From: Gemmata palustris
Lineage (GTDB): Bacteria > Planctomycetota > Planctomycetia > Gemmatales > Gemmataceae
Assembly (NCBI RefSeq): GCF_017939745.1
Contig: NZ_JAGKQQ010000001.1
Location: forward strand, 1,054,001 to 1,118,000
Direction: 5' to 3'
DNA: 64,000 nt
Below the pieces are notes generated by a model. It was not told where the DNA came from. It was given only the letters and a program-made list of their open reading frames with translations, and ran no database searches. The translations under genes were made by a program, and so were the position numbers. Shown here piece after piece: positions 16,239-23,508 of this stretch. Each line of letters begins with the position of its first letter. Within the stretch, counting starts at the first letter, position 1.

Positions 16239-17378
16239 ATGGGGCTGCGTGATTGGGTGTCGGGTCAGTTCATCGACATCATCGAGTGGACCGAGCCGAG
16301 CCAGAACGAGATCCTCGCGCACCGGTTCACGCGCCACAAGAACGAGATCAAGAACGGCGCCAAACTCGTCGTGCGCGAGGGGCAGGCCGCCGGGTTCGTG
16401 AAGGAGGGGCAGCTCGCGGACGTGAAAGTGCCGGGCATGTACACGCTCGACACGAAGAACATGCCCATCCTCTCGACCATCCTCGGCTGGAAGTACGGCT
16501 TCGAGTCGCCGTTCAAGTGCGAGGTGTACTTCATCTCCACGCGCCAGTGGACGAACCAGAAGTGGGGCACGCAGAACCCGATCATGTACCGCGACCCGGA
16601 GTTCGGTCCGGTGCGGCTGCGGGCGTTCGGGAGCTACGCCTTCAAGGTCACCGATCCGGGCACGTTCCTGAAAGAGCTCGTCTCGACCGACCCGTCGTTC
16701 GAGCTGTACGAGATCTCCGCGCAGTTCCGCAACGTGGTCGTGTCGCGCTTCATTGACGCGCTCGGTGCGTCGCGCATCCCGATGCTGGACCTCGCGGGGA
16801 ACTACGAGAAGGTCGGGAAGATCGCGCTCGAGCGCATTGCGCCGGAAATGGCGAAGATGGGCGTGTCGCTCACGCAGTTCTTCGTCGAGAACATTTCGCT
16901 CCCGCCCGAAGTCGAAGCGGCCCTCGACAAGCGCTCGCAGATGTCGGTACTCGGCAACCTCGACCAGTACACGAAGTTCCAGACCGCGGAGGCCATTCCC
17001 ACAGCGGCGGCGAACCCGGGCGGGCTGGCCGGAATGGGCGCGAGCCTCGGTGCGGGGCTTGCCGTAGGTCAACAAATGGGTGGCGCGTTCGCGGGTGCGG
17101 CCGGGGCGCCGGGCGTTGTGACCCCCGCGAACACCGCTCCGCCGGCCGGAGCGAGCGCGCCGCCGCCGCTCCCGACCGCGGTCACCTTCCACGCGGCGAT
17201 CAACGGCGCTCAGGCCGGGCCGTTCGATCTGGCGGCGCTCGCGGCACACATCAACTCGGGCACTATCAACCGCACCTCGCTAGTGTGGAGGGCGGGCATG
17301 GCGGGCTGGGCCGCCGCCGAAACCGTGCCGGAACTGGCATCACTCTTCGCCGCGGTACCGCCGCCGCTTCCCAGTTGA
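16239..17378 (+). CDS. SPFH-domain protein with C-terminal GYF_2 domain (YdjI-like)
   Basis: Residues about 1-245 form an SPFH (stomatin/prohibitin-like) domain of the 'virion core protein' subgroup: FIDIIEWTEPSQNEILAHRF, KNGAKLVVREGQAAGFV, MYTLDTKNMPI and RLRAFGSYAFKVTDPGTFL. A Gly/Ala-rich stretch follows (GGLAGMGASLGAGLAVGQQM), then a Pro-rich linker and a GYF_2/DUF4339 domain at about 315-370 (NGAQAGPFDLAALAAHI, VWRAGMAGWAAAETVPEL). In Bacillus the related YdjI works with zinc-ribbon YdjG and recruits PspA to the membrane. The next gene here is a zinc-ribbon membrane protein, but no PspA is seen. The stop codon's last base is the first base of a palindromic repeat. Confidence 0.85.
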   Translation: MGLRDWVSGQFIDIIEWTEPSQNEILAHRFTRHKNEIKNGAKLVVREGQAAGFVKEGQLADVKVPGMYTLDTKNMPILSTILGWKYGFESPFKCEVYFISTRQWTNQKWGTQNPIMYRDPEFGPVRLRAFGSYAFKVTDPGTFLKELVSTDPSFELYEISAQFRNVVVSRFIDALGASRIPMLDLAGNYEKVGKIALERIAPEMAKMGVSLTQFFVENISLPPEVEAALDKRSQMSVLGNLDQYTKFQTAEAIPTAAANPGGLAGMGASLGAGLAVGQQMGGAFAGAAGAPGVVTPANTAPPAGASAPPPLPTAVTFHAAINGAQAGPFDLAALAAHINSGTINRTSLVWRAGMAGWAAAETVPELASLFAAVPPPLPS

Positions 17379-17496
17379 GGCGAACGGCCGGTGTGAGCCG
17401 GCCGGTGACCGACCCCAGCGGTTAATTCATACTCATGACGGCTCGCGGCGTGGGGCGCGAGCGTCTCACCAGCCGGCTCGCGCCGGCCGTTCGCCT
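17378..17496. repeat. Palindromic repeat starting AGGCGAACGGCCGG, copy 1
   Basis: Inverted arms of about 31 bp (17378-17408 and 17466-17496) begin AGGCGAACGGCCGG and end CCGGCCGTTCGCCT. The first base is the A of the SPFH gene stop TGA. A second copy is at 55948-56088, also touching a stop codon. Confidence 0.75.
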
Positions 17497-17506
17497 GGAC
17501 TTGCGC

Positions 17507-18922
17507 ATGTCCCAACCTCCTCCGCTCCCGTCGTCCGATCCGCCCCCGCTGCCCCCCGCGACCCAACCGCAGGTGGACAAGGAGCCGACGGTTTCGAGCG
17601 CGCCCCCGAAGGGCAAACTCTTTCCGTGCTTGAACTGCGGGGCGAAAGTCGAGTTCGACCCGCGCTCGCGCGCGCTCAAGTGCCCGTACTGCGGGCACAC
17701 GTCGGACGTCGAAGAGGGCGGGGCGGAGGTCGAGGAGCGCGACTTCAACGAGTACGCCAGCAAGCTCGTGAAGGGCAACGTCGGCGGGATCGCGGGGCGC
17801 TCCACGCAGACGAAGTGCAGCGGGTGCGGGGCGATGGTGCTCCTCGAGGACAAGGTCGTCACGGACACCTGTCCGTTCTGCAGCACGCACCTGGAGAACA
17901 AGCCCGAAGTCGTTGAAGGGATGCTCCCGCCGGAGTCGGTGATCCCGTTCGCGGTGGACTTACGGGCCGCCCGCGAGTCGTTCGACACGTGGCTCCACGG
18001 GCTCTGGTTCGCCCCCACGGAGCTGAAGAAGCTCGCGAACCTCGGTCAGCTCGCCGGCGTGTACCTGCCGTACTGGACTTACGACGCGATGACGTACACG
18101 CGGTACCGCGGGATGCGCGGCGACAACTACCAGGAAACGGAGTATTACACCGAGAAAGATAACAACGGGAACGAGGTCGAGCGCAGTCGCACGGTGACGA
18201 AAACGAACTGGTACCCGGTTACCGGCGAGGTGCAACACTTCTTCGACGACGTGCTCGTGTGCGGGTCGAAGAGCATTCCCGGGCACCTCATCAGCGGGCT
18301 CGAACCGTGGGATACGGGGGAACTCGAGCCTTTTCAGGATTCGTTCCTCGCGGGTCTGAAGACGGAACGGTACGCGGTGGATCTGAAGGCCGGCTTGGTG
18401 GTCGCGAAGGAGATGATGGAGCCGAAGATCCGCCACCTCATCGTGCGGGACATTGGCGGCGACCACCAGCGCATCGAGACGACCGATACGCGGTACCTCG
18501 GTATCACGTTCAAGCACTGTCTGCTTCCCGTGTGGTTGGCCAATTACCACTACCAACAGAAGCTGTTCCAGATCCTCATTAACGGGCGGTCGGGCAAGGT
18601 CTCTGGCGAACGGCCGTGGAGCTTCTGGAAGATCTTCCGGCTCGTCGCGGCTATTTTGATCGTCATCGGGGTGATTGCCGCCGTGGTGATGGCGACGAAG
18701 AAGGGCGGGCGCGACCCCGCGCCAAAGGCCCTGCAAAACCAGAAGGCAGCGCTGGAAACACTGCCGCCCGCGTTCGCACTTGTTGACGCGCACACCGGGC
18801 ACCGAAGTTTACCAAGTTCGAGGAGGCGACATGGCGGGGCGGATCGGGATGCGGACGGGCGAGGCACTGGTCGAGGGCGACAAGGATTACCTCTGCGCCG
18901 AACCGGAAATCGTCATCGGTGA
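17507..18922 (+). CDS. Zinc-ribbon membrane protein (YdjG-like)
   Basis: The protein begins with a Pro-rich leader (MSQPPPLPSSDPPPLPPATQ). Two zinc ribbons follow, with CxxC pairs in PCLNCGAKVEF/KCPYCGHTSD and KCSGCGAMVL/TCPFCSTHLE. A ~200-residue region resembles the TFIIB-type zinc-ribbon proteins next to SPFH genes (YLPYWTYDAMTYTRYRGMRG, VCGSKSIPGHL). A single membrane helix (IFRLVAAILIVIGVIAAVVM) ends the domain near residue 400. It starts 10 bp after a palindromic repeat that follows the SPFH gene. The last ~50 residues read out of frame with the next gene over 92 bp and look non-conserved (SSRRRHGGADRDADGRGTGR), suggesting a shifted or unusual C-terminus. Its job as membrane anchor for the SPFH partner is inference. 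Confidence 0.75.
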   Translation: MSQPPPLPSSDPPPLPPATQPQVDKEPTVSSAPPKGKLFPCLNCGAKVEFDPRSRALKCPYCGHTSDVEEGGAEVEERDFNEYASKLVKGNVGGIAGRSTQTKCSGCGAMVLLEDKVVTDTCPFCSTHLENKPEVVEGMLPPESVIPFAVDLRAARESFDTWLHGLWFAPTELKKLANLGQLAGVYLPYWTYDAMTYTRYRGMRGDNYQETEYYTEKDNNGNEVERSRTVTKTNWYPVTGEVQHFFDDVLVCGSKSIPGHLISGLEPWDTGELEPFQDSFLAGLKTERYAVDLKAGLVVAKEMMEPKIRHLIVRDIGGDHQRIETTDTRYLGITFKHCLLPVWLANYHYQQKLFQILINGRSGKVSGERPWSFWKIFRLVAAILIVIGVIAAVVMATKKGGRDPAPKALQNQKAALETLPPAFALVDAHTGHRSLPSSRRRHGGADRDADGRGTGRGRQGLPLRRTGNRHR

Positions 18923-19385
18923 ATTAGACGGCCCGGTGGGAACGGCACTCGCCACGCTCGTCGGCGATCAGACGAAGGGACACACGAAGGTGTTCGCGAT
19001 CCTGAACAGCGACGTTCAGGTGCGCCCCGCGACGCTGATGGTGAGCAAGGTGACGGTGACCAGTTCGCGGTACACGAACATCCTCATGGGGAGCGTCCAG
19101 GCGGGCATCGCCAACGGCGTTTTGGACGCGGTCCGCGCGGGGATCATTCCGAAGGAAAGTGCCAACGATCTGGGCATCATTTACTCGGTCTGGCTCGACC
19201 CCGCGGTCCTCGCCGTCGACCCCAAGGAGGTCGATTATCAAGGGCTTTTCGATGTCAACCGGGAAGCGACCGTCAAGGCGATCCGCAAAGCGCTGGCAAA
19301 CGAACCGAGCATCGATTGGCTCCTCGAAAACCAGGACAAAGTGACCCACTACTTCCACCAACTCGGGGTCGACGGGAAACTGTAA
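18831..19385 (+). CDS. fae: Formaldehyde-activating enzyme (Fae) homologue with replaced catalytic His
   Basis: Fae condenses formaldehyde with tetrahydromethanopterin (H4MPT). The 184-residue protein has family landmarks: RTGEALVEGD, IVIGELDGPVGTALATLV, VRPATLMVSKVTV, GIANGVLDAVRAGIIPKESA and a C-terminal EATVKAIRKALANEP. It starts at ATG 18831 with a strong GAGGAGG ribosome site 6 nt upstream. In M. extorquens Fae the active-site His17 is in AHID; here the aligned residues are AEPE, so His is Glu. Activity as a true Fae is therefore doubtful; a binding or C1-related role is possible. It overlaps the zinc-ribbon gene by 92 bp in another frame. Planctomycetes are known to carry H4MPT-linked C1 genes and divergent Fae copies. 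Confidence 0.88.
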   Translation: MAGRIGMRTGEALVEGDKDYLCAEPEIVIGELDGPVGTALATLVGDQTKGHTKVFAILNSDVQVRPATLMVSKVTVTSSRYTNILMGSVQAGIANGVLDAVRAGIIPKESANDLGIIYSVWLDPAVLAVDPKEVDYQGLFDVNREATVKAIRKALANEPSIDWLLENQDKVTHYFHQLGVDGKL

Positions 19386-19631
19386 ACCCGAGGGATCGGT
19401 GGGGATTTTCTGAGCGCTGCACGCTCCGGGTGTGATGGTTTTCGCTCGTTGAAGCGTGCCGCCGCCACCATGTCCAAGAAGCCCGCGGAAGGGTTTTGTG
19501 AGTGGGACGGGTCTGTCGCACGCGCAAGTGAATAGCCGCGGGCTTCTGTCGCCCGCCTCGTTTCGGGATTATCCTAACGGGTTGGACGAACCGCTCCCTG
19601 TGGTCGCGGTTCGTTCCAGAGCCTGAACCGG

Positions 19632-19660
19632 CCTAATGCCCGAACACGTCGGGCATTAGG
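19632..19660. terminator. Convergent hairpin between fae and pheT
   Basis: A perfect 12-bp stem (CCTAATGCCCGA / TCGGGCATTAGG) with a 5-nt loop lies in the 326-bp gap between convergent genes. A second smaller stem, CGAACCGC/GCGGTTCG, is at about 19587-19612, and GCGGGC/GCCCGC is at 19538-19555. No coding ORF is supported in 19386-19711. Confidence 0.5.
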
Positions 19661-19711
19661 TCCGCTACCTCGCACGTCGGCCTTTCGGCTCCGATCACGG
19701 GCGCCTCCCCA

Positions 19712-22345
19712 TCACGCCAGGTCTTTGCCGCGGATCTGCGCCTTCAGCACGTGGCGCAGCCGGCCCTCGACCTTCTCGTGGGCCTTCACGATCTCCTTCT
19801 CGCCGAGCGTGCGGTCCGGGGCCTGATACGTCAGCGCGAACGCGAGGCTCTTCGTGCCGTCCGGCAAGCCGGTCCCGCGGTACACGTCGAAGAGGGTCGC
19901 GTCGGTGAGCAGATCCCCCCCGCCGGCGCGGATCTCGGCCAGCACCGCTTCCGCCGGCGTCGCGTCCGCGACCACGACCGCCACGTCGCGCTTCGCGGGC
20001 GGGAACGTGCTGAACGGCTTGTACCCGTAGCGCGCGGGAACGGCCGCGAGGACCGCTTCGAGGTCGAGTTCCGCCACCTGAACGGCGCGGTCCCCGAGTA
20101 AGAAGTTCGCCGCGACCTTCGGGTGCAGTTCGCCGAACACGCCGACCGCGGTACCGTTCACGCGCAGTTCCGCGGCGCGCATCGGGTGCAACCACGGTAC
20201 GGTTTGCACGGCCGCGAACGTGACGCCGGGCAGGTGCAGGTCACCGGCGAGCGATTCCACCACGCCCTTGAGGTCGTAGAAGTCGTAGCGCGCCGGCGCC
20301 GCGCCCTGCGGGTCGTCCCACGCGGCTCCCGTCCGCCGACCGCTCAGCACGAGTGCGAGCTTCCGCGGTTCGCTCGGCAATCGCTCGTCGGCCTTCGGCA
20401 AATACACGAACCCGAGTTCGTACATGGCTACGCTGTCGGTCGCTTCGAGATTCTTCTGCACCACCGCGAGCAAGCCGGGAAGCAGCGTGCGCCGCATTAC
20501 CGCGCGTTCCGGCGACAGCGGGTTCATGAGGGCGACGAAATCGTCGGGGGAAGAACCTAACCCCCCAACCCCCTTCCCTAGGAAGGAAGGGGGAGCAGAG
20601 CCATCGGCGGTTTTAAGCCCCTCTCCGTTTAGGGGAGGGGTTGGGGAGGGGTTCTTTTCTGCTGCCAGTTTCGTCTCCGCTTCCACACTACTCAGCGAAT
20701 ACGTGATCGCTTCCTGCAACCCCTGATCGGCGAGCAAGTTGCGAACGCGGTCCTCGCCCTCGATATCGCGGTTACCCTTCGGTTCCGGTAGCTCGAGCGG
20801 GAGCAGGCGCTCTTTCAGGTTGTCGTACCCGTACACACGGGCCAGTTCTTCAATGAGGTCCGCGGTGCCGGCCTGGATGTCGAGCCGCGTTTGCGGGGTC
20901 GTTACGGTCCATGCGTCCTCGCCGTCCGGTTCCACCTGAAACTGGAGCGCGGTCAGCACGCGGACGACCTCGGCACTCGGGATATCGAAACCCAGAAGGC
21001 GCCGAATTTCCGCTTGGTCCAGGTCGATGACTTGCGGCGGCAGCGGCGCGGGGTACGCATCTACAACCCCGGCCAGCACTTCGCCCCCGGCGTGGTCGCG
21101 GAACAGTTGCGCGGCACGAACCGCGGCCGGCAGCGCCTGTTCCGGGTGAATGCCGCGGCTGAACCGCGTGCTCGCCTCGCTGAACAGGTTGAACTGCCGG
21201 GCGGTCTTGCGCACGCTGACGAAATCGAAGCACGCGCTCTCGAGCAGAATCGTCGTGGTCGCGGCGCTCACTTCGGTTTCCGCGCCGCCCATGACGCCGG
21301 CCAGCGCGATCGGTCCCGCCGTGTCCGCGATCACGAGGTTGTCCGGCGACAGTTCGCGGTCCTGGCCGTCGAGCGTTTTGAGCATCTCCCCGGCCTTCGC
21401 CGGGCGCACGAGGATCGTCGGGGCTTTACCACCGGCGCGCTTCACGAGCACGTCGTAGTCAAAGGCGTGCAGCGGTTGCCCGTGTTCGAGCATCACGTAG
21501 TTGGTGATGTCCACCGCGTTGCTGATGGGCCGCATCCCGGCGTAGTGCAGGCGCGAACACATCCACCGCGGGGCCGCTTTGAGCGTCACGTTGCGAACGA
21601 TGGTCGCGGTGTAGCGTGAACACAGTTTGGGGTCGGCGATCTCGACGCGCACTTTGCCGTCGATCGTCTCCGCGACCGTCTCCACCTTCGGCTCGGCGAT
21701 GGTCGCGTTCGCGCCGGTGAGCGCGGCCACCTCGCGCGCGATGCCGATCATCGAGAGGCACCGGGCCATGTTCGGCAGGATGTCGAGTTCGACGACGATC
21801 TCGCCGAGCACGTCCTGGGCCGGGGTGCCCGGGACCGCGTCCGCGTCGTCGAGAATGATGATGCCCTCACTCTCCTCCGCGATGCCCAACTCGAAGTCAG
21901 ACATGCACATCGCGTCGTTCGGGAGGCCGCGCAACTCCTTCGGCGCCAGCGTCATGACGGTCTTCTTGCCGTCCTTGCCGGTGAAGAAATATTGCGACCC
22001 GCACAGCCCGAGGATGATCTTCATCCCGCTCTGACCGACAGCGATGTTTTCGGCCCCGGTAATCACGGTCTTCGGCTCGCCCGTGCCGAGGTCGAGTTTG
22101 ACGAGTTTGAGGGTGTCGGCGTTCGGGTGCTTGGTGATCTCGAGCACCTGCGCGACCACGAGTTTGTCGCGCTCCCACACCAGGCCCGCGTCCTCCGGTT
22201 TCACCCGGAGCGTTCCTCGCACCGGCAGCCCAAAAACTTTCACCCCGGAAGATTCCAACCCGGCGATGGTCAGTCGCTCGACGAGCGCGCCCGGATCGGC
22301 CGGGAGCGGGACATAATCTTTGAGCCAGGACAGCGGAACGAGCAT
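19712..22345 (-). CDS. pheT: Phenylalanine-tRNA ligase beta subunit, with internal in-frame repeat insertion
   Basis: The beta chain of the alpha2-beta2 synthetase that charges tRNA-Phe. Domains in order: N-terminal MLVPLSWLKDYVPL; tRNA-binding (EMAP-like) region with HPNADTLKLVKLDLG and PNDAMCMSDFELGI; B3/B4 editing domain (ISNAVDITNYVMLEHGQPLH, TRFSRGIHPEQ); B5 (RLLGFDIPSAEV, DIQAGTADLIEELARVYGYD); the catalytic-like core (MNPLSPERAVMRRTLLPGLL); and C-terminal FDX-ACB (STFPPAKRDVAVVV, RTLGEKEI). At 877 residues it is longer than usual (about 800). About 35 residues near 563-599 (NPSPTPPLNGEGLKT...) come from a mobile palindromic repeat. ATG 22345 was chosen over an in-frame ATG at 22366 because the family begins there. 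pheS is not in the window. Confidence 0.95.
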   Translation of the reverse strand: MLVPLSWLKDYVPLPADPGALVERLTIAGLESSGVKVFGLPVRGTLRVKPEDAGLVWERDKLVVAQVLEITKHPNADTLKLVKLDLGTGEPKTVITGAENIAVGQSGMKIILGLCGSQYFFTGKDGKKTVMTLAPKELRGLPNDAMCMSDFELGIAEESEGIIILDDADAVPGTPAQDVLGEIVVELDILPNMARCLSMIGIAREVAALTGANATIAEPKVETVAETIDGKVRVEIADPKLCSRYTATIVRNVTLKAAPRWMCSRLHYAGMRPISNAVDITNYVMLEHGQPLHAFDYDVLVKRAGGKAPTILVRPAKAGEMLKTLDGQDRELSPDNLVIADTAGPIALAGVMGGAETEVSAATTTILLESACFDFVSVRKTARQFNLFSEASTRFSRGIHPEQALPAAVRAAQLFRDHAGGEVLAGVVDAYPAPLPPQVIDLDQAEIRRLLGFDIPSAEVVRVLTALQFQVEPDGEDAWTVTTPQTRLDIQAGTADLIEELARVYGYDNLKERLLPLELPEPKGNRDIEGEDRVRNLLADQGLQEAITYSLSSVEAETKLAAEKNPSPTPPLNGEGLKTADGSAPPSFLGKGVGGLGSSPDDFVALMNPLSPERAVMRRTLLPGLLAVVQKNLEATDSVAMYELGFVYLPKADERLPSEPRKLALVLSGRRTGAAWDDPQGAAPARYDFYDLKGVVESLAGDLHLPGVTFAAVQTVPWLHPMRAAELRVNGTAVGVFGELHPKVAANFLLGDRAVQVAELDLEAVLAAVPARYGYKPFSTFPPAKRDVAVVVADATPAEAVLAEIRAGGGDLLTDATLFDVYRGTGLPDGTKSLAFALTYQAPDRTLGEKEIVKAHEKVEGRLRHVLKAQIRGKDLA
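20551..20656. repeat. Mobile palindromic element inside pheT
   Basis: The element is bounded by AAGAACC (20551-20557) and GGTTCTT (20650-20656). It contains the inner palindromes CTTCCCTAGGAAGG and CCCTCTCCGTTTAGGGGAGG. A clear second copy is at 63248-63371. It is read in-frame within pheT, in the loop between the B5 domain and the catalytic-like core. Confidence 0.85.
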
Positions 22346-22486
22346 GGCGGGAGCCTTGTGTTTCACTGAAGATCGAATGCGGACATCGTATGGAGACGGG
22401 TCCGTTGGCGTCAGTGGTTCGGGCTCCGGCGCGAACCGGGGCGCAAAATCGTGTGTCCGAGAGGTGAAGTTTTCGGCGAAGCCCCC

Positions 22487-22518
22487 TTGAATGGCGGGGT
22501 CGGATTTCCCAAGATAAT
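22487..22518 (+). promoter_or_regulatory. Possible tRNA promoter
   Basis: TTGAAT at 22487-22492 and AAGATA/GATAAT at 22511-22518, spaced 18-20 bp, lie just before the tRNA start at 22528. This is the best sigma-70-like match near the tRNA. Confidence 0.4.
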
Positions 22519-22527
22519 AAGCAGTTA

Positions 22528-22600
<73 letters not shown>

Positions 22601-22622
22601 CTTAGCAAGGTCTGAAATAGCA

Positions 22623-22660
22623 AGGGGTTCCGGTGAAAACCGGAACCCCTCATTTTTTTA
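22623..22660 (+). terminator. Rho-independent terminator after tRNA-Lys
   Basis: A 12-bp stem (AGGGGTTCCGGT / ACCGGAACCCCT) with a GAAA loop is followed by CATTTTTTTA. It is a strong terminator for the tRNA transcript. Confidence 0.93.
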
Positions 22661-23508
22661 TCCCCAGAATCGCCACATTATCGCCACACTATTTTTCGGA
22701 CGGTGGGGGCTGCTCTGGCGGAAATAGCAAACAGGCGGCCCCTTGAGGGTATCCCACCGGTCTGACGCCCTCACTGCGTCGAGGTAGTGTCAGGTGGTGG
22801 GGATCATAACGTGTATGCTGCTTGTGATGAACAACTTGCCGCTTCGGAGTCGGCACAGAGAGCTGAAGAAGAGATGAAGTAAGTCCACTTACTTCGAGAC
22901 ATATTTGGCAATCCCCTCTGCCCCATCACATTTGACTCCGTGTGGCTTACCGCCACCGCGCCCTCGCGACGGGTATCTACAGCGAGAGCGCGTTCGGCCG
23001 CCTCCCATTCCGGCCGACGCGATTCAGGGCGCCGAATGCGATAACGACAACCTCCGGAACCACTTGCGATGCGCGGGGCCGCGCGTTGGAGTTGGTACTG
23101 GGCAAATCGTAACGCTGCGCGCGGCATTACACAAATCCCAGAAATGACACTTAGATCACTAGTGGAACGCGATATAAGTCAGCGGGCGGAATTTGTGCAT
23201 TTCCGGGCACCGGGATCGCGGTAGCACACTCCGCGAGGCGAAGTCGGATGAGAGCCAAAATGTCAGCGAATGTTAGCCGCGCGTCGCGGGAGAACGAGGA
23301 TGTGCGGCGATTTTCAGTGTGAGAATGAGTCGGCACGCGCTGAGGTATTTGCCACTGTAACGCTCGCGGGCCGAAAATGTTAGAGAATTTTAGCCCGAAC
23401 GCACTGGTAAGGAGGCGGAGCCGATGCTGCTGGACGCCAACCGAGGTTTCAAACGTTCGACAACGCCTCATTCCGGGCTGTGTTTTCCTGACGCGGAAGA
23501 GGTGCATT
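22661..23508. other. Gene-poor region after tRNA-Lys
   Basis: About 850 bp holds no gene I can support on either strand. It contains a tandem ATCGCCACA pair (22671-22688) and the paired TGTTAGC repeat at 23260-23394. A short frame with a good AAGGAGG site (ATG 23424) overlaps the legC 3' end and is not convincing. The position next to a tRNA fits a degraded island, but no integrase is seen. Confidence 0.4.
23260..23394 (+). repeat. Paired TGTTAGC-motif intergenic repeat, copy 2
   Basis: Cores ATGTCAGCGAATGTTAGC (23260-23277) and ATGTTAGAGAATTTTAGC (23377-23394) are 117 bp apart, the same spacing as the copy at 53612-53746. The inner part is more diverged than in the other two copies. Confidence 0.65.

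Noticed and set aside
22804-23147. Two overlapping open frames on opposite strands downstream of tRNA-Lys
   Set aside because: Neither has a convincing ribosome site or any recognisable motif, and both are rich in Arg/Pro as expected for out-of-frame GC-rich DNA.
22661-23508. Integrated element at tRNA-Lys
   Set aside because: The location is typical, but there is no integrase and no repeat of the tRNA 3' end was found in the following kilobase.
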